Part shown: positions 23,422-34,515 of the stretch, one piece after another | How the letters are laid out: every line of letters begins with the position of its first letter | Position numbering within the stretch: position 1 is the stretch's first letter | Assembly (NCBI GenBank): GCA_036346375.1 | Contig: CM070508.1 | Location: forward strand, 38,770,862 to 38,834,861 | From: Guadua angustifolia | Lineage: Eukaryota; Streptophyta; Magnoliopsida; Poales; Poaceae | Direction of reading: 5' to 3' | DNA length: 64,000 bases | Program-made: the position numbers and the translations under genes | Notes under the pieces: model-generated | What the model was told of the DNA's origin: nothing | What the model saw: only the letters and a program-made list of their open reading frames with translations | Databases searched by the model: none

Positions 23422-25519
23422 TCCTTGTAGGGGTATGCCCTAGAAACAGCTGCGTTCACTTTAAACAGGGTTCCATCAAAAGCCGTTGGGAAAACTTCAT
23501 ATGAGATGTGCACTGGGAAACGTCCATCATTGTCATTTTTCAAGATATGGGGATGTGAGGCTTATGTAAAACGTTTGCAATCTGATAAACTCGCACCTAA
23601 ATTAGAAAAATGCTTCTTTGTGGGGTATCATAAAGAAACAAAAGGATATTACTTTTACAAAAGGGATGAAAATAAAGTGTTTGTTGCTTGAAACGGTGTC
23701 TTTCTAGAGAAACAGTTTCTTTCAAAAGGAGTTAGTGGGAGCACGATGCGACTTGAAGAAATTCGAGAACCATCAGAAAATTTTTCAACTCCCATTGAAC
23801 CTTCACTTGATGTACAAGATGATGTACAACCTGTGGAAGAGACACACCAGCCCCATGTAGGTCGGCGAGGACGCGTTATGAACCCATAAGATATGAACAT
23901 GACATATTATTGTTGGATAATGATGAGCCTACGACTTATAAAGAAGCGATGATGGACCCAAACTCCGAAAAATGGCTTGGAGCCATGTGATCCGAAATTC
24001 AGTCCATGCATGACAATCAAGTTTGGAACTTGGTTGATCCTCCTCATGGTGTAAAAAACCATAGAGTGCAAATGGATTTTCAAGAAGAAAATAGATATGG
24101 ATGGAAATGTTCAGATATATAAGGCACGGTTGGTGGCAAAGGGTTTCAAACAAGTTTAAGGAGTTGACTATGATGAAACTTTCTCACCGGTAGCCATGCT
24201 TAAGTCTGTTCGGATCATTTTAGCTATTGCTGCGTATTTCGATTATGAAATATGGTAGATGGATGTCAAAACAGCTTTCCTTAATGGAAATCTATCTGAG
24301 GATGTATACATGATACATCCTGAAGGTTTTGTTGATCCTAAATATGCTAATAAGGTATGTAAGCTTCAAAGATTTATTTATGGGTTAAGCAAGCATCTTA
24401 GAGTTGGAACATTCATTATGATGAAGTATTAAGAGGATTTGACTTCATAAAAAATGAAGAAGAGCCTTGTGTTTACAAAAAGGCCAGTGGGAGCGCACTT
24501 GTATTTCTGATCTTATATGTGGATGACATATTATTGATCGGGAATGATATTTCTATGCTTGAAGATGTTAAGACTTCGTTGAAAAAGAGTTTCTCAATGA
24601 AGGACTTGGGAGAAGCATGTTATATCTTGGGCATATAGATCTATAGGGATAGATCAAAAAGGTTGATTGGATTAAGCCAGGAAACATACATTGACAAGGT
24701 ATTGAAGAGGTTCAATATGCATGAATCCAAGAGAGGATTCATGCCAATGTCACATGGCATAAGTCTAAGCAAGAATCAGTGTCCTTCGACAACTGATGAG
24801 CGAGACAGGATGAGCAAGATACCATATGCTTTGGCTATTGGGTCTATTATGTATGCCATGATCTGTACACACCCAGATGTCTCATATGCTCTAAGTGTCA
24901 CGAGCAGATACCAAGCGGATCACAGTGATGGTCATTGGACAGTCGTGAAAAATATCCTGAAGTACTTGAGAAGAACTAAGGATATGTTCCTAGTTTTTGG
25001 AGGTGAGGAAGAACTGGTTGTAAAGGGTTACACCGACGCAAGCTTCCAAACTGACAAAGATGATTTCCGATCGCAATCCGGGTTCGTATTTACACTAAAT
25101 GGAGGAGCGGTAAGCTGGAAGAGTTCCAAACAAAACACGGTGGCTGACTCTACAACAGAAGCAGAGTAATTTGCGGCTTCAGAGGCCGCAAAGGAAGCTG
25201 TGTGGATAAAGAAGTTCATCTCAGAGCTTGGTGTGGTCGCTAGTGCCACTAATCCAATGGACCTCTATTGTGATAATAGTGGTGCCATTGCACAAGTGAA
25301 AGAGCCTAGATCACATCAGAAGTCCAAACACATACTCCGACGCTTTCACCTTATTCGTGAGAATGTGAATAGAGGTGACATGAAGATATGCAAAGTACAT
25401 ACGGAAGCTAATGTGGCTGATCCATTGACGAAGCCTCTTCCACAGCCTAAGCATGAGGCGCACACAAGGTCTATTGGTATTAGATGCTTAATTGACCGAC
25501 TCAAGTGCAAGTGGAAGAT
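23422..25519 (+). pseudogene. Copia pol, 3' half, heavily decayed
   Basis: The first readable segment is GYALETAAFTLNRVPSKAVG, then WGCEAYVKRLQSDKLAPKLE and FFVGYHKETKGYYFYKRDEN. These mark the region between integrase and RT in copia. A TGA after VFVA fits CGA to TGA. RT motifs follow in several frames: KARLVAKGFKQ near 24125, DVKTAFLNGNL near 24265 and LYVDDILLIGND near 24515-24550. The last third (24663-25169) is one clean frame covering the RT end and RNase H (GYTDASFQTDKDD; GFVFTLNGGAVSWKSSKQ), a stop (TAA) after TTEAE, then SEAAKEAVWIKKFI and the copia C-terminal block ADPLTKPLPQ. Many stops and frameshifts make it non-functional. Confidence 0.88.
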
Positions 25520-26337
25520 TGTTAGTGTTATGCCCTTGAGGTAGTCATATAGATGATTGTAACATGACTATGTTTATGAATAATAATATGATTATTGGTC
25601 CAATGAATGTATATCATTATATTGATCAGCAAGTATATGATTTGCTTATGAAACTCTCTACTTATTGATATAATTCTGAAAGTATCTCTGATCGGGTATC
25701 ATCGTATAGCACAAGGATGAATAGATCAGCACATGTATTGATTGATAATCATGTTTCATAGATCATGGGATATGGAGATATCATCAATACATTATGAACT
25801 CATGATGAAGAACATGGGTTAGATAGACCCGCAATGGGACACTGCGAGAATGTTACTTTCTTATATGTCATCAGTGTATCTCATACATAGTGGATGTATG
25901 ATCCTTAGACCTGAGATTGTCACATTCCCTACATGTGTATAGTTTACCTTGGGGCCACCAAACGCTATTTCCTAACTGGATAGTTATAAAGGTAGCTTTC
26001 ATATTTGCTATGAAACATGCAAAGGGAAGTGAGCAGTCAAGATGGAATTTGCCACTCCAGTGTAATGGAGATATATGTCTAGGCCACTCGTGTGATATGA
26101 TTAAGGAAGTGCATGGCCATGCCGTGATTGAGAAGTCAATCACAACTTATTAATATATTACGGATACGAGAGATGGATTGAACTATCAAAAGATGACATA
26201 CTTCTCACCTTGAGTTCGATCTTCATAGAGTTTGGTAAAGGGATTATTACATGAGTACTTTTGAAAGGTTCTATCCAATTTGATCATATGCGTCTGGGAG
26301 TTGGCATGCTCTGCAAGGAACCGCTACCAGCTATTGG

Positions 26338-26342
26338 ATTGG
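26338..26342 (+). repeat. Target site duplication (left) of solo LTR, ATTGG
   Basis: ATTGG directly before the TG of the solo LTR. It is repeated at 26811-26815. Confidence 0.9.
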
Positions 26343-26810
26343 TGTCGACGTTTGTTGTCGGCAATAATGAAAACGGTGCTAGGCGTCAGATCCAAACTCG
26401 ATGGTAGCACAAGACACAAGAATTATACAGGTTCGGGCTCTCGCGGAGGAGATAATACCCAAGTCCTGTGCTCTGGGATTATGTGTGTCTAGCTTATTTG
26501 CTGATGATCTGCTATGCTGATGTTCCCCCGCCCCTCCCTTTATATAGTAGAGGAGGACGGTTACAAAGGGGAGTCCGGGTCAGATACAAGATGGAGATTA
26601 TATCTTCCGTACATATCCACTTGGTAACAACCTAGATTATGATTGTATCCTACCTAATTAGGATCTATTGCTATCTTCAGGGCTTCCATGTTTCGCACAT
26701 CTGGCGCAACCCTAGTAGCTTCAGTTTCCATGCAATCAACTGGGTCCGGCCTTATCCAGTTGGGTCTCGCAGGCCTGCCGTGCAGATACCCGTGATCCAT
26801 ATACTCCACA
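26343..26810 (-). mobile_element. Solo LTR with perfect 5-bp duplication
   Basis: It is 468 bases, TGTCGACG...CTCCACA on the plus strand, flanked by ATTGG on both sides, with no internal element sequence. A TATA box (CTATATAAAGGG on the minus strand, near 26536-26547) indicates minus orientation. The LTR is unlike those of gypsy A, B and C and the 37006-37991 LTR. A solo LTR is the usual product of recombination between the two LTRs of one insertion. Confidence 0.88.
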
Positions 26811-26815
26811 ATTGG
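26811..26815 (+). repeat. Target site duplication (right) of solo LTR, ATTGG
   Basis: Right copy of the duplication. Copia LTR sequence resumes after it. Confidence 0.9.
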
Positions 26816-28789
26816 AAAAGGGTTTTCCGAATCTATATCCAAATGTACATGAACCTACAAGGTCACACACTTAACGGGCTGGGACGCATTAATTCGGATT
26901 GGATATGTAATTAATGGACCTCATGGGCTTAACACGCTGATGGGCCCTGACTTAGGGTTTCGTCGCGTGGCTATATAAGGAGAGGAGAAGGGTGGGCGTG
27001 ACAGAAGTTGTTCACGTCCAGAACCCTACCGAGCGACACGGTGCTTGCACGCCGACGCACGGAGTTCCATCCCGGGACGTCTGGACTGCTGTGGTGACGC
27101 TGCTGTTGCTGCGGCATGGTAAGGATGAACCACAGCGAGGACAATCCAAAGCGAGGATGATCCGTAGCGAGGACGATCCGCATGAGGACGATCCACAGCG
27201 AGGACGATCCACTACACCAACGCGCGAAGGATTCCGCAACTGCGCGTCTAGTGGTAATCCAATATGTGATCCCCTTCTTGCGAGTAGCTTTCTAGTTATG
27301 TGGTAGAAATTTTAATTTGTGCTAGCGTAGCGTACCGCGTTCCTCAACAATCGAGCACTCTCTGAATGTCGATGAAAAGGCAAGGCCTATCAAGCAGCGG
27401 CTCCAGCGGTTTGTGCAAGACCACCGTTATGCTATTAGGGAGTAGATCACTAAACTTTTAGCTACTGGTTTTATAAAAGAAGTGTATCATACCGACTGGT
27501 TAGTGAACCCAGTTTTTGTTTGCAAAAAGAATAAAAGTTGGCACATGTGTGTTGATTATACCGATCTCAATAAGGCATGCCCAAAAGATCCATTCGGGCT
27601 GCCTCGCATCGATTAGGTGGTGGACTCAACCACGGGTGTGAGCTCCTGAGTTTTCTAGATGCCTACTTGGGGTATCACTAGATCAGATTAAAAGAAGAAG
27701 ACTGCATTAAAACCTCGTTCATCACCACATTTGGGGATTTCTGCTATGTCACAATGCCATTCGAGTTGAAAAACGCTGGTGCAACCTAACATCGTGCGAT
27801 ATAGCGGTGTTTTCACACTCAACTCGGACCCAACGTGGAAGCATGCATGGATGATGTCGTTGTCAAATCTCGTATAAAGGAGGACCTCGTCTCTGATTTG
27901 GCTGAGATGTTTGAGAGCCTGAGGGCCTACAAGATGAAGCTCAACCTCGAGAAGTGTGTCTTCAGAGTCCCTTCGGGAAAGCTACTCGGATTCATCGTGT
28001 CTCATCGCGGTATCGAGGCAAACCCGGAGAAGATCAACGCCATCATGAAGATGAAACCCCCGACTTGCTAGAAGGACGACCAGAAGCTCATAGGATGCAT
28101 AGTGGCTCTCGGTAGATTTATTTCCCTCCTGGGGATGCAGGGGATGTCGTTTTTCAAGCTCCTTAAGAAGCAGGGCAACTTCCAATAGACTCCCGAGGTG
28201 CATCAAGCTTTTGTAGATCTCAAGGCATTCCTGACCACACCACTGGTATTGGTTTCACCGATACCCGAGAAACCCCTTTTGCTTCACATAGCGGCAATGA
28301 CTCATGTAGTCATCGCTGCAATCGTTATAAAGTGGGAGGAGGCAGGACACCTGTAGAGGGTTCGGCGCCCATTTTATTTCATCAGCGAGGTATTGGGCAA
28401 GTCCAAGGTACAGTACCCTCAAGTAGAGAAACTATTGTATGTCGTACTACTTACCTCTCGCAAGCCTAAATATTATTTTCAAGAGCATACGATTTCGGTG
28501 GTTACTTCTTTTCCGATTGGGGACATACTCTACAATTGGGAAGCCGCTGGGAGAATTGCGAAGTGGGCAGTCGAGCTCAGAGCCTTCGAAATCTCTTTCA
28601 AGCCGCGAACTACAATCAAATCTCAAGCACTTGCCGACTTCACCGCTGAGTGGATAGAACTGCAGAGTCCCACAACCATTGAGGAATTTGAGTATTGAAC
28701 AATGTACTTCGATGGTCCTCTCATGCTCACCGGCGCGAGGGCAGGCATAGTACTCATCTGTCCAAGAGGGGAACAGCTGAAATATGTTT

Positions 28790-28817
28790 TTCAAATCCAC
28801 TTTCTAGCATCAAACAA
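28790..28817 (+). repeat. Left arm of a 28-bp perfect inverted repeat
   Basis: Original RNase H coding sequence (TTCAAATCCACTTTCTAGCA and eight further bases). Its exact reverse complement lies at 28995-29022, immediately after the LTR-derived insert. Confidence 0.92.
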
Positions 28818-28846
28818 CAACGCCGAGTACGAGGCACTCATCCACA

Positions 28847-28994
28847 ATATAATCAATAATATCATTAGGTAGCATACCATCCTCACAAGTATATGCACGG
28901 GCACTTTGGAACGAGCTCACCTGTTGATTCAATTGCCATGCTCATGCTCTTGTGATGGGTCCTTGCATCACAACTGGAGGAGTCTCAGGCGTAT
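28847..28994 (-). repeat. 148-bp fragment of Gypsy-B-type LTR inserted in Tat RNase H
   Basis: The stretch matches the Gypsy-B LTRs (about 11149-11296 and 17769-17916) from ATATAATCAATAATATCATT to GTCTCAGGCGTAT with a few substitutions. It lacks LTR ends and target duplications, so it is not a normal insertion. It ends exactly where the 28-bp inverted copy begins. Confidence 0.9.
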
Positions 28995-29022
28995 TTGTTT
29001 GATGCTAGAAAGTGGATTTGAA
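28995..29022 (-). repeat. Right arm of the 28-bp inverted repeat (inverted local copy)
   Basis: Exact reverse complement of 28790-28817, between the LTR fragment and the resumed Tat sequence. Together with the LTR fragment it looks like filler DNA at a repaired break. Confidence 0.9.
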
Positions 29023-30361
29023 GAACTAGCATATTTGTTGAAGAGCTTAATAAACCTACGATAAGCCGACAGTAGGAGACGAGCAAGCAGAGGAAAAGCT
29101 AGTCGAGGCAGAAATTTTGGTCATCAACCCTGACTTGACAATTCCCTATCTGGATTATCTGTTGAAGGACAAGCTCCCTAAAGGCCGCACACAAGCAGAG
29201 CGCATTGTGCGCTGAAGCAAAAGCTATGTGGTGGTTGGAGAAGAGCTCTTTCGAAAGAGTGCCACCGGAGTCCGAAGGCGGTGCATATCAGAGCAATAAG
29301 GGAAGAGTCTTCTCAGAGAAATCCACTTAGGGGTTTGCGGGCATCATGCAACATCAAGCACTTTGGATGGAATGGCTTATCGTCAAGGTTTCTTCTAGCC
29401 TACTACAGTAACAGATGCGGAAGACATCATTCGCACATGCGAAGGCTATCAGTTTTTTGCTCAGCAGATTCACGTGCTGGTGCAAGAGCTATAGACTATT
29501 TCGATCACCTGGCCATTTGCAGTTTGGGGCTCGACATGATTGGACCCCTAAAGAAGGCCTAAGGTGGTTGCACTCATCTCTTCGTCGTCATCGACAAGTT
29601 CACAAAGTGGATTGAGGCCAAGCCAGTCGCCACGATCACAGCGGCCAAGGCCAGAGATTCTTTCAAGATATTATGGTCAGATTTAGCATGCCGAACAGGA
29701 TTATCACAGATAATGGCACTCAATTCAGAGGCGGTGAATTTTAAGATTGGTGTGATGAACTCGGCATCAAAATCTGCTTTGTTTCCGTGGGATATCCCCA
29801 GAGTAATGGGCAAGTCGAACGGGCTAATGGCATGGTGCTACAAGGCTTAAAGCCAAGGATATTCAATCGTCTTAAACCATATGCTACGCGGTGGGTCAAA
29901 GAATTGCCTTCGATACTCTGGGGGCTTAGAACTACTCCCAGCAGAGCAACCAAGCAGTAACCATTTTTCCTGGTGTATGGTTCAGAGGCAGTCTTGCCTA
30001 CCGAGTTGAAATTCAGATCCCCACAAGTTCAGAAGTACAAGGAAGCTGAGTTAGAAGAAAACCGACTAGAAGATCTTGATCGACTAGAAGAGGCCAGGGA
30101 CATTGTAGCAATCTAGTCGACTAAGTACCTTCAGGGCTTGCGTCGCTATCACGATCGCAATGTTTAAGGCCTTGCTTTCTTTAAAGGAGATCTGGTTCTA
30201 AGAAAAATCAGAAAAGCGAGCACAAGCTCTCCCCAAGCTATGAAGGCCCTTACATCGTCGATGAAGTGACACGCCCGGGGGCATATAGACTCAGGCGCGA
30301 GGACGGCGTAGTCATCGGAAACAAGTGGAATATAGAGCAGCTATGTCGCTTTTACACTTAA

Positions 30362-30839
30362 ATCTTGTACTCGATTATGTCATTATGAATAAAGTTTTTT
30401 CTTGACTTGCTACTTAGTTGATATCCAACTAAGCAATAAGTCAGGGGCTACACCAAATAGTGTGCACAGGCGCACATCTTTTTTTGTGTCGTGTTTGCTT
30501 CTTTTCCCTAACGATTGCAAATGAGCCTGAGTGCGTTAATTTTGAGAAGTGAAGCTCTGACCCCATGAGCGGTGAACTCTAGTCACTCGGAAAGTGTGTC
30601 TAGGACAAAGAGCCATGAGCCGATTCTCGACGCTCGGGGCCGACTAGTCGGGCAGAGTGCTTAAACGAAAAGAGTCAAACTACTCGGATGAATTTAAAAA
30701 TCAAATATGGAAAAAGGAGCAAATAGCATTAAAATTATAAATGAGCCAATCGGACATTATGTCCGAGTGAATGTTTTTACATTGCCTAAGTTTTACATAT
30801 ATATGATTTCAAGGTAACTAAACCTAAGCGTGACACGAG
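30362..30839 (+). other. Non-coding spacer downstream of Tat pol
   Basis: About 480 bases after the pol stop with no supported frame in either direction. By position it is the untranslated region between pol and the end of the antisense ORF. Confidence 0.5.
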
Positions 30840-33800
30840 CGGCCCAACGCTTCGAAGATGGCATCAGCAACCTAGGCGATGGTTGAGGCAGCTTTGATCA
30901 ATGCGGCGACAGTAGTGATGTCGCAGGCGATAGCTTCTTGCTCAGTGACCTTGGCCTGAGCAAGGTCGTATTCGGCCCAGAGCTCGGCAAGCGGGTCATC
31001 TTCGTCAGCAGGTGTCGCGGCGCTTCTTCCTCGAAGTTGAAACCAGCACCGCTACTGGTGGTGGAGGCGGCGCTACTTCATCAACGGGCGTGCTAGAGCG
31101 AGGAGGAGACGCCATCGGAAATTCTCAAAAAAAAATCAAAGATCGCTGGAGAAACAAAGACTCAAAAATTGGTGGTCGCTCCCGTAGCGGTGGGCCCTTA
31201 TATAGCCAGAGCGAAGAAGCTGAAGCGATTTCGAAATAGTTTTGAAGACATGCTGGCGTGGGAAGCCAAAATGGTTTTGAAGACGTGCTAGCGTGGGAAG
31301 TTGAACCAGATACGAATAGCGTGCAAGCTTTAATTAGAAGAGGATTCCTTGAGACGCGGCGAAGCAGTTATGGCCAAGTGTTAATTGGTCTTGATCATCT
31401 CATCCAGGGACTTCTCGAGATGCGGTGAAATAATTAATAACCAAGTTTTGCATGTACATTTACACGGGGCTCAAGTCTAAATTCTCCACTAACGTAGCGG
31501 AAATGTCCTTGACTTCATCAAAAGGGTGGCAACTTGATCATCATTAGCAATGCAGGCGAAGCCCTCCTTGACAGCTTTAAGATCCACTTGAGGATAGAGG
31601 GACTTCACGATTGCTAGAGCCAAGATAGCGCTCGTCATCGCCATTTCCCTTATGTGGGTCCTGAGCTTCTTAGGCCCCTCTGTCAGCTACAAGATGGCTT
31701 CATCCTCGTCGCTCGGCCCTACCTCTCCAGCGCATAGGAACTTCAGCATTTCCTTGGAGGCTTTTCGGAACCTGGTGTATAACGCTTCCACAGACTTGGC
31801 CTTCTCACCAAGAATGCCAAATTGCACCTGTGTCCTTTTCTTGTACTCTGCAAGCGAGCTGGATAGTCACCAAAGCATTGCGAGCACAATGGAGGCAAAG
31901 GAGAATCGAGTTGGAAACATATCTTCCAGCTCTCGTTCCAGCCTTTCCGAGTTGGTCCGGGCTTGAAGCTCTGAGTCCTTCAACGCTTGGTGCTGCTCCT
32001 GAAGTCTCGTATTGGCGGAGTCTGGAGCTAAAGCAAGGAAAAAGAGTTAAAGAACAAGTAATCAAGTACATCAACAAGACGATTGAAGAAATGCTTACAT
32101 CAAAGGGAGCTGGTTAGGTCCAATTTCTTCTATCACAAAGTTTGGACTTGAGCCCGACTCTCTCGCAGCTTGGCCTTGCCCTCGTTCCTAACCAACTCGA
32201 GGTCGGCCTCGAACTCCTGGCACTCTTTTGATCTTCGAGAGCAGCCACCGGAGATATTCGGACCTCTTTTTGGAATGGTCTCCTAAGCTCTGAAGATGAC
32301 AGAAAGAGAATAATGAAGTCATGCCACTTGCTGTGGACAAAAAGAAGGAAGGAGCCAATAACTTACCCGAACCAGTCGGGCGCACTCGATGGTGTGCTCG
32401 TAGAGCTCCCTCCTCTCCTTCTCCTCCTCCTCATCATCAATAGCCTCCCATTCACCCTCCTCGTTGTGCCACGCAATTCGTAGTCAGTGAGGCTATCTCT
32501 GCCTGGTCTATAATGCCCTCAGGTTTGGCTTCCTAAGGTGTCCCTGTCGGCGCATCCACAGGGACATCGTCCGATGGCACCTTGTTAAAAGAAGCAATGA
32601 GGACTTGATCCTATAGAGTAAGAGTAAGAGTCAACAGGAAAACTAACCTGTTAGACTTCTTTATTCTTATTCTGGGCCCTTTGTAAGTGGTTGAGCTACT
32701 TGCAAAGGAATCCGGCTTCGTGCTAGACCTTGGAGGTGGCTGCGCTGGCTGTGCTATGTGCAAAGCCGGGAGGTCCGGATCGTCAGGCCCCCAGTCAGGC
32801 ATTGAGGCCTCGAAGGCCCCTTAGCCACCATCTTCTTTACCTTTTTGGCACTAGGCTCTCCAGTCGAAGGGCTGGCAGGTCGTTTCTGCCTGGCACTCTT
32901 GTGCTGGGGGATGTTAGGGAGTGGAGTGTTAGAGAAGAAAGTGCATCGCTCCTGTAAATGGTGGCAAGCATGGAATCAGTCAACAGCCATTCAGAGATTA
33001 TTGATCAGATACTAGAGGATAAAAATGTCCACCTCAAGAGGAAGACGCGTCACAGTGAAGGTCTTCGGGCACCCCTTGTTGGAGAGTTGGGCGCCTGGGG
33101 CGAAGAAGTCGCCCAGCCAGTTGCATAGCACTTCTCTCAGGCTTGGCTTGGGCACTTATTGTGTGGGCTCATCATCCCCGCTATATTCGAATCCCAGGTG
33201 GACTTGCTCCTTGAGGGGCTACACTCGGCGAAGGGTGAAGTTGACAGCGATTCTGACTCCAGTTAGGCCCTCTTCCTTTAGCTTGTTGATCAGTCCAAGG
33301 AGTTTCTCAACATGATCCATCTCTATCCGAGGGAACCAAGACCCAAGAAGGAGAAAACTTATGTGGGAGCCTGACAAAGGAAAGAAGAAAAGGTTCGGGA
33401 TTGGTGCAATAAAATCATTCTTGGTGCCAACCCTTATTACAGGTTTTGAAGGGGATAGAGAAATAGGACTTCTTTAGTCCGTCTCGCAATTGGAAGCCAG
33501 CACCCCCAATTGCCTTGGGGACGCTCTTGCTCGGGTAAGGTATGAGAAGAAAAAGATGACGGAAGAGATTGAAATGCGGGTGAATGCCAAGAAAAGCCTA
33601 TGAAGGTGGACAAAGATGGAAATTTATAGAATGGAATTGGAGTTCAAATTGATCAACTCAATATTATAAAAGATGAGAAGACCGCGAAAGAAAGCATTGG
33701 CGGGGAGGCCAAATCCGCGCTGGAAGAAGAATTCAAAGACCATGATTTCCTCAGATCGGGGAGTGGGAGAGGATTCACCCACAGTCAGAAGCGTAGAAAT

Positions 33801-34064
33801 CAACGCCAATGCTAGGAGAGCTCCGATGGTAACCATCCCCTCCAGGTGCTCCTCCGTCGTCACCGAGGTAGCCCAATCCTTAGATGAGGGCAGCGCAGAG
33901 GCATCCTTGGAGGAGGGAGAAGACATCTTCGGCAAAGGGGTCGGTGGCGGCGTAGGATTTGGGGCGAGGCGGTGGCTAACCCTATCGGTGGAGCACGTTG
34001 CGGGATTAAGAAGACGAAGGGGCAAATTTGTGCAATGGAGAGAAAAACTCTTTGCTCGCATCAA
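30840..34064 (-). pseudogene. Antisense accessory ORF of the Tat element (putative gypsy-type transposon domain)
   Basis: On the minus strand, coding segments in changing frames run from 34064 to about 30840. The first (33624-34064) has a Ser/Pro-rich start and a block ending FEFFFQRGFGLPANAFFRGL. This resembles the plant-specific 'putative gypsy type transposon' domain (Pfam PF04195, from memory). Next, 33000-33320 gives EKLLGLINKLKEEGLTGVRI and QPLKEQVHLGFEYSGDDE. A basic stretch follows near 32840-32900 (KRPASPSTGEPSAKKVKK), then probable coiled-coil segments near 31700-32260. The C-terminal part reads SAILALAIVKSLYPQVDLKA near 31570-31640. Stops and frameshifts are frequent and there is no complete frame. 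The function of this gene class is not established. Confidence 0.65.
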
Positions 34065-34151
34065 GCCTCATATTTAAAGGGAGCGATGCTGAATTTCGCT
34101 TTGAGGGGGAAGAGCATTTCGACTTTGGCATTTTGTCTGGGCCTAACCTTG

Positions 34152-34515
34152 GGTACGCCCCATGATGGGCCGCCAACTGTGCACCGCAACAATCAGGCAT
34201 AGGTACCTCTTGGCCAAATCTAGTATGTGATATAGTACACCCCACGATGGGTCAATCGCCAGTCACCGTGTTAAACGGGATGTGGGTACCTTCCGAACCA
34301 AATTAAAATGTCTTCTCATAATATGCCCCATGTTGGGTCGATCGCCGGTTACCACACAAGACGGAATTGGATATCATGAGTTGATTCTGAATAAGGATTT
34401 CGAGGGTACGCCGCATGATGGGTCACCAGCTACAAACCGCAACAGTTGCGTGCAGGTACAACTCGACTAATCCTTGGTACGCCCCATGATGGGCCGCCAG
34501 CTGTACACCGCGACA
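34152..34515 (+). repeat. Five-copy tandem repeat of about 80 bp, subterminal Tat repeat
   Basis: A core like GTACGCCCCATGATGGGCCG recurs at about 34152, 34234, 34319, 34405 and 34477, each followed by a CCAnCTGTnCACCGCAACA-like tail; spacing is 72-86 bases. On the minus strand the core reads like the TTGGCGCCC...GGGGC primer-site region that I recall for Tat elements. The last copy joins the minus-strand Tat 5' half. Confidence 0.8.

Larger units (their letters stand above)
23422..27349 (+). mobile_element. Copia fragment: integrase end, RT, RNase H and 3' LTR
   Basis: It begins abruptly inside integrase-downstream coding sequence right after the Gypsy-A LTR and ends at a well-bounded 3' LTR (25520-27349). 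Its 5' LTR, gag, protease and integrase core are absent from the window. Since the Gypsy-A LTR ends exactly at 23421, Gypsy-A may have inserted into this copia element and the other side was later lost; this is inferred. Confidence 0.88.
25520..27349 (+). repeat. Copia 3' LTR, interrupted by a solo LTR
   Basis: It begins TGTTAGTGTTATGCCC after a purine-rich AAGTGGAAGAT tract and ends TTCCTCAACA. Without the solo LTR and one duplication it is about 1,357 bases. A TATA-like GCTATATAAGGAG lies near 26970. Near 27120-27215 there is a short repeat of a GCGAGGACGATCC-type unit. Typical TG...CA ends with TGTTAG/CTCAACA support the limits. Confidence 0.82.
27350..30361 (+). pseudogene. Tat-lineage pol: RT, RNase H, integrase, decayed and interrupted
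   Basis: RT starts with IEHSLNVDEKARPIKQ and continues with MCVDYTDLNKACPKDPFGLP near 27545-27605. The catalytic region reads MDDVVVKS near 27850 and is followed by LLGFIVSHRGIEANPEKI. RNase H contains FEISFKPRTTIKSQALADF near 28590-28640 and a second domain (FLASNNNAEYEALIHN) that is cut by a foreign insert at 28847-29022. Integrase pieces include GLDMIGPLKKA and FVVIDKFTKWIEAKP near 29530-29620 and, in another frame, a DNG...Q core near 29700-29830. The end is IEQLCRFYT followed by TAA at 30359-30361. Many stops and frame changes show an old, inactive copy. Confidence 0.85.
27350..34515 (+). mobile_element. Tat-lineage gypsy, 3' half (RT to subterminal repeats)
   Basis: It begins directly at the end of the copia LTR, inside RT, and runs through RNase H, integrase, a pol stop at 30359, a non-coding spacer, an antisense accessory ORF (34064 to about 30840) and a tandem repeat block up to about 34515. 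This gene order, with a long antisense ORF downstream of pol, is characteristic of grass Tat elements. No 3' LTR follows; the repeats join a minus-strand Tat 5' half. Confidence 0.82.
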
